Made by a program: the position numbers and the translations under genes
Source: Myxococcota bacterium
GTDB lineage: Bacteria > Myxococcota_A > UBA9160 > UBA4427
Direction of reading: 5' to 3'
Assembly: GCA_028278345.1 (NCBI GenBank)
Contig: JANQEL010000144.1
Span: 1 to 46,092, forward strand
DNA: 46,092 nucleotides
The notes under the pieces: generated by a model
What the model saw: only the letters and a program-made list of their open reading frames with translations
What the model was told of the DNA's origin: nothing
Database searches by the model: none
Shown here: positions 42,229 to 46,092 of the stretch, one piece after another
How the letters are laid out: every line of letters begins with the position of its first letter
Numbering within the stretch: position 1 is the stretch's first letter

Positions 42229-45200
42229 TCAACTCGCGCTGGGTGACTGCAGCTCCCGCAGCCCAGCTTCCCCGGGCGCCTTGTTGGCCGAAGTTTCGTG
42301 TTCCGCGGCCAGTGCCTCGAGCCGCGCCGCCACGCTGCCCGGCAACGCGGTCCGCCGCGCCACGATGCGATAGGCGACGGGCACGACGAAGAGTGTGAAG
42401 AGCGTGGCGAAGCTCACGCCCGCCACGACGGTGACGCCGATCGCGAATCGCCCTCCGGATCCCGCGCCCTGCCCGAGCATCAACGGAAGTGCGCCGATGG
42501 CGGTCGAAAGCCCGGTCATCAGGATCGGGCGCAACCTTGTGGCCGCGGCCTCGCTCACGGCTTCGTCGAAGGCGACCCCGGCCGCCCGAAGTTGGTTCGT
42601 GAACTCGACGATCAGGATTCCGTTCTTCGCCGCAAGCCCGATCAGGATGGTCATCCCGATCTGGCTGTAGATGTTCAGCGTGCCACCGAGGAAGTAGAGA
42701 CCGAAGAGCGCCCCCGCGATCGCCAGTGGAACCGTCAGCATGATGACGAGAGGATGGACGAAGCTCTCGAACTGAGCCGAGAGCACGAGGAAAACGATCA
42801 GCAAAGCGAGCGCGAAGCTCGCGTATGCGGCGGCGCTCGACTCGCGGAACTCCCGCGACTGTCCCTTGTAGTCGAAGCGCGCCATCGCGGGAAGCTCTTC
42901 GCGCGCGAGCGCAACGAGCCTGTCCAACACATCGCCCAGGGTGTGTCCCGGTGCGACGCTGCCCTCGAGCGTCGCGGCCGAGAGCCGGTTCATGCGGCGA
43001 AGCGAACCGGCATCCGCCATCTCGCGGGTTCCCACGAGGTTCGAGAGCGGGATCAACTTGCCCGAGCGTTGCGAACGCACGTAGAGGTTCTCGAGATCGT
43101 GCGGGTCCCGGCGCTGCTCCTCGCGTGCCTGCAGGATGACGGGATACTCCTCGCCACGATCGACGAAGGTGCCGACCCTGCGCGAACCGAGCATGGTTTC
43201 GAGCGTGCGACTGATCGCTTCGATCGACACCCCGAGATCGGCCGCGCGAGCGCGATCGATCTCGACGCGGATCTCCGGGCGAGTGGGTCGATAGTCGCCG
43301 TTCGCGCCGACGAGGCCCTCGACCTCACCCGCGCGCGCGAGCACCTGCTGCAGCCACTGGCCCGCCTGCTCGTGGCTGCTGGCCGCGATGACGAACTGGA
43401 CCGGACGTCCGCCGCGGTTGCCCAGCCCCCCCGAGTTCATCGCAAAGACGCGTACACCGGGAATCTTGCTGGTCTCCCGATTCAGGTAGCCGATGACCTC
43501 GTCCACCGAGCGCTCGCGGTCGTCCCAATGTTCGAGGACGATGATCCCGATGCCGGTGTTCATCCCTTCGCCTGCACCGAAGCCGGGCACCCGGGTGATG
43601 GCGTTTCGAACCTCACCGGCGTCGACCAGGGGAAAGAGCACCTGCTCTTCGATCTTCCGATAGTGCTCGACGGTGTAATCGAAGCTCGCGCCCTCGGGGC
43701 CCAGCACCATCATCATGAAGGCGCCGCGATCCTCACTGGGTTCGAGCTCCGTGGGCACGCGCTCGAAGAGCACAAAAATGGCCGCGACCGCAACCAGGAC
43801 GACACTCCCCGCCAGGATCGGGCGACGTAGCGCCGTCGCGAGGAGCCCGCGATACCTCTGCGTGCCCGCCTCGAGGCTTCTCGTCGCAAACCGGATCACC
43901 GGTCCATCGCGCTGCTTGCGCACGAGCAGCTTCGAGCAGAGCATGGCGGAAAGCGTCAGGGCCACGAAGCTCGAGATTCCCACCGTCGCAGAAACGGTGA
44001 TGGCGAGCTCGCGAAAGAGGCGACCGATCGCACCCTCCATGAAGGCGATCGGCACGAAGACCGCGATCACCACGAGCGTGGTGGCGATCACCGCGAAGCC
44101 GACCTCGCGCGCGCCGCGCAACGCGGCGAGGGCCGTCGGCTCACCGAGTTCGATGCGCCGCTGCACGTTCTCAAGCACCACGATCGAGTCGTCCACCACG
44201 AGCCCGATCGAGAGCACGAGAGCGAGGAGCGTGAGCAGGTTCAGCGACAGACCGAAGAGATAGAGGAAGGTCATGCTGCCGATCAGGCAGATCGGAACGG
44301 TCACTGCGGGGATGAGTGCCGCACGGCTCGTTCCGAGGAAGAGGTAGATGACGATGACCACCAGGACCATCGCGATCAGGAAGGTCTGATAGACCTGGTC
44401 GACCGAAGCCTGGACGTACTCGGAGCTGTCCCAGGACATGATCAGCTCGAGATCGTCGGGAAGATACTCCTGGACCTCCGCCAACTCCTCGCGAACGAGC
44501 CGGGCCACCGCGGTGGTGTTGGCGCCGCTCTGCTTGACGATGCCGATCCCCATGCGCGGCACACCGTTGCCGCGATAGTAGGTGCGCCACTCTTCGGGGC
44601 CGAGGGTCACCCGCGCGACTTCAGCGAGGCGAACCAGGTGTCCATCTGCGCCGCGTGCGACGACGAGGGCTTCGAAATCGGCGACCGTGCGATAGCCGCG
44701 TTCGACCCGGACCGCGAAATCGCGACGCGACGATTCGAGACGGCCGGCGGGCAGCTCGATGTTCTCGCGGCGCAGCGCATCTTCGACGTCGGTCACGGTG
44801 AGCCCACGCGCAGCCAACGCCACGCGGTCGAGCCAGATCCGCATCGCGTAGCGGAGATCGCCCGAGAGCCGAACGCGCGCCACGCCATCGAGCACCGAAA
44901 AGCGATCGACGAGATAACGCTCGGCGTAGTCGGTGAGGTCGAGGCTGCTGCGCGTTCGGCTGCCGAAGTTCAGCCAGAGGATCGGGCGCGAATCGGCCTC
45001 GGCCTTGTAGATCTCGGGGGGGTCCGCCTCGTCGGGCAGGTCGTCGATCGCGCGGGCGATTCGCTCGCGCACGTCGTTGGCGGCATCGGAGATCTCGCGC
45101 GAAAGCTCGAACTCGATCGTAATGCTCGAGCGCCCGTCACTGCTCGTCGATTCGATCGTGCGGATGCCGTCGATGCCGTTCAGGCGATCTTCGAGGGGCT

Positions 45201-45393
45201 TGGTAATTCGGCTTTCGATCACCGCCGAGGAGGCGCCCGGATAGTTCGTGGAGATCGAAACGATTGGCGGGTCGACGTCGGGTAGCTCCCGCAGCGGCAG
45301 GTTGCCGAAGGAGAGCACACCGAACGCGACGATCAATGAGGAGAGCACCGTCGCGAGGACCGGCCGACGAACGGCCACGTCGGAGAGGAACAC
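42229..45393 (-). CDS. RND-family (HAE1/AcrB-type) efflux transporter, inner-membrane subunit
   Basis: A 1054-residue transporter with the full RND plan: TM1 at the N-terminus (RPVLATVLSSLIVAFGVLSF), two large periplasmic loops and two six-helix bundles. The proton-relay aspartates are seen in GLVVDDSIVVLENVQRR, and the second half repeats the pattern (IGLAAKNGILIVEFTNQL). The porter region has NYPGASSAVIESRITKPLEDRLNGIDG, typical of HAE1 pumps. GTG 45393 starts five bases after the stop of the membrane fusion protein gene, so both are one operon. An outer-membrane channel gene is not visible. Substrates are unknown. Confidence 0.95.
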   Translation of the reverse strand: MFLSDVAVRRPVLATVLSSLIVAFGVLSFGNLPLRELPDVDPPIVSISTNYPGASSAVIESRITKPLEDRLNGIDGIRTIESTSSDGRSSITIEFELSREISDAANDVRERIARAIDDLPDEADPPEIYKAEADSRPILWLNFGSRTRSSLDLTDYAERYLVDRFSVLDGVARVRLSGDLRYAMRIWLDRVALAARGLTVTDVEDALRRENIELPAGRLESSRRDFAVRVERGYRTVADFEALVVARGADGHLVRLAEVARVTLGPEEWRTYYRGNGVPRMGIGIVKQSGANTTAVARLVREELAEVQEYLPDDLELIMSWDSSEYVQASVDQVYQTFLIAMVLVVIVIYLFLGTSRAALIPAVTVPICLIGSMTFLYLFGLSLNLLTLLALVLSIGLVVDDSIVVLENVQRRIELGEPTALAALRGAREVGFAVIATTLVVIAVFVPIAFMEGAIGRLFRELAITVSATVGISSFVALTLSAMLCSKLLVRKQRDGPVIRFATRSLEAGTQRYRGLLATALRRPILAGSVVLVAVAAIFVLFERVPTELEPSEDRGAFMMMVLGPEGASFDYTVEHYRKIEEQVLFPLVDAGEVRNAITRVPGFGAGEGMNTGIGIIVLEHWDDRERSVDEVIGYLNRETSKIPGVRVFAMNSGGLGNRGGRPVQFVIAASSHEQAGQWLQQVLARAGEVEGLVGANGDYRPTRPEIRVEIDRARAADLGVSIEAISRTLETMLGSRRVGTFVDRGEEYPVILQAREEQRRDPHDLENLYVRSQRSGKLIPLSNLVGTREMADAGSLRRMNRLSAATLEGSVAPGHTLGDVLDRLVALAREELPAMARFDYKGQSREFRESSAAAYASFALALLIVFLVLSAQFESFVHPLVIMLTVPLAIAGALFGLYFLGGTLNIYSQIGMTILIGLAAKNGILIVEFTNQLRAAGVAFDEAVSEAAATRLRPILMTGLSTAIGALPLMLGQGAGSGGRFAIGVTVVAGVSFATLFTLFVVPVAYRIVARRTALPGSVAARLEALAAEHETSANKAPGEAGLRELQSPSAS

Positions 45394-45398
45394 GGTGC

Positions 45399-46092
45399 CT
45401 ACCCCCCCTGCTCCGTGGATGCGCCGGTGGTATTGGTGGCCGTCGCCCGGCGCTTCTCTTCGACGACCTCGACCGCGCTACCGGGATAGAGCATCGAACC
45501 GCCCTCGATCACGATCCGCTCGGCGCCCGAAAGACCACCCAGCACTTCGACGTCGCCAGCATCGCGACGACCGGTCTGGAGTTCGAGCCGCGCCGCCTGG
45601 CCCGCCTCGTCGACCACGAAGACGTAGTTCTTCTCTCCAACGGGTACGATCGATTCTTCGGGGACCGAGAAGGCGCTGCGCTCGTTCGCGGAAAGCTCGA
45701 TCGCCATCAGCATGCCGGGGCGCAGGGCGTGACCTTTGTTCGGGATATCCGCCCGCATCCTCACCGAGCGCGTCTCGGGATCGATCCGCGTATCGATTGC
45801 GCGTACCACGCCTTCGAAGCGTTGATCGGGATAGGCCGCCGTGCTGGCGTAGACGACGAGCCCCGGGCGGATCACCGACATGAAGCGCTCGGGTACGGAG
45901 AAATCGACCTTGATGAGGTCGATGTCGTCGAGGGTCGTGATCGGGTCGCCGGGTTGGACGAGGGTGCCGGGGCTCACCTCCCGCATGCCGAGCACGCCTG
46001 CGAAGGGCGCGCGGATCAATCGATCGCGCAGCCGTGCCTGGAGTTCGTCGAGGCGGGCCTTCGCGGCATCGCGCGCGGTTGTCTGGGCGTCG
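45399..46092 (-). CDS. RND efflux membrane fusion protein (HlyD/AcrA-type), N-terminus beyond window
   Basis: The frame is open to the right edge, so the N-terminal signal and first lipoyl half are missing. Visible parts: the end of the coiled-coil hairpin (ARLDELQARLRDR), the second lipoyl half (LIRAPFAGVLGMREVSPGTLVQPGDPI), the beta-barrel domain (IKVDFSVPERFMSVIRPGL, FEGVVRAIDTRIDPETRSVRMRADIPN) and the membrane-proximal domain. It links the pump at 42229-45393 to an outer-membrane channel and is the promoter-proximal gene of the pair. Confidence 0.9.
   Translation of the reverse strand, partial: DAQTTARDAAKARLDELQARLRDRLIRAPFAGVLGMREVSPGTLVQPGDPITTLDDIDLIKVDFSVPERFMSVIRPGLVVYASTAAYPDQRFEGVVRAIDTRIDPETRSVRMRADIPNKGHALRPGMLMAIELSANERSAFSVPEESIVPVGEKNYVFVVDEAGQAARLELQTGRRDAGDVEVLGGLSGAERIVIEGGSMLYPGSAVEVVEEKRRATATNTTGASTEQGG

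Noticed and set aside
1..46092. CRISPR array, transposase or phage integrase
   Set aside because: No evenly spaced near-identical short repeats and no transposase or integrase motifs in any frame; the only regular tandem repeat is protein-coding (39280-39819).

Overview
The window is GC-rich Gram-negative DNA with dense genes and strong G/C preference at third codon positions. A Myxococcota-type cysteine-rich repeat, type-3 thrombospondin calcium repeats, a rhombosortase with its GlyGly-CTERM substrate, an ImuA-ImuB-DnaE2 mutagenesis cassette and many acyl-CoA/Rieske/SDR genes point to a free-living, metabolically versatile bacterium of the former Deltaproteobacteria (Myxococcota/Binatota-like). 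That assignment is inference; no rRNA gene is present.

Layout. 1-14 kb: envelope and surface block. It holds a flavin/F420 split-barrel oxidoreductase, a 2006-residue secreted modular protein with a polysaccharide-deacetylase-like N-terminus, a CpxR/CpxA-like two-component system, a YdjC/HpnK deacetylase, a PIG-L/LmbE deacetylase, and an astacin metalloprotease ending in a GlyGly-CTERM plus DUF4377 that overlaps by ATGA with a rhombosortase gene. TTAAG-N5 direct repeats upstream of the response-regulator gene and of the PIG-L gene suggest one regulon.

14-26.5 kb: accessory catabolism. It holds a membrane acyltransferase, a TetR/crotonase unit with a perfect operator palindrome, two Rieske oxygenases, an SDR plus Asp-nucleophile alpha/beta hydrolase lipoprotein, a tautomerase pair, an HxlR regulator, a VOC protein, a second crotonase and two further TetR regulators. 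Three near-identical 17-bp dyads lie before the hydrolase, tautomerase and HxlR genes. A Rieske/TetR pair is bracketed by 33-34 bp direct repeats that look like tmRNA 3' ends, next to a crotonase lacking its C-terminus, which suggests a small inserted cassette.

26.7-32.2 kb: imuA-imuB-dnaE2 translesion cassette (minus strand) with a clear sigma70-type promoter. 32.3-38.3 kb: a truncated winged-helix gene, a PQQ sugar dehydrogenase-like secreted protein, then a YceI / five-heme cytochrome / outer-membrane barrel operon that could form an electron-transfer conduit. A perfect 11-bp dyad sits in the divergent promoter region.

38.3-42 kb: secreted or surface orphans. One is a collagen-like protein carrying five 37-residue four-cysteine repeats and an internal VPTL-type hydrophobic segment; another is a protein ending in a VPSL-type C-terminal anchor. 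42.2-46.1 kb: an RND efflux pump and its membrane fusion protein, cut by the window edge. No rRNA, complete tRNA, transposase or CRISPR array was seen.
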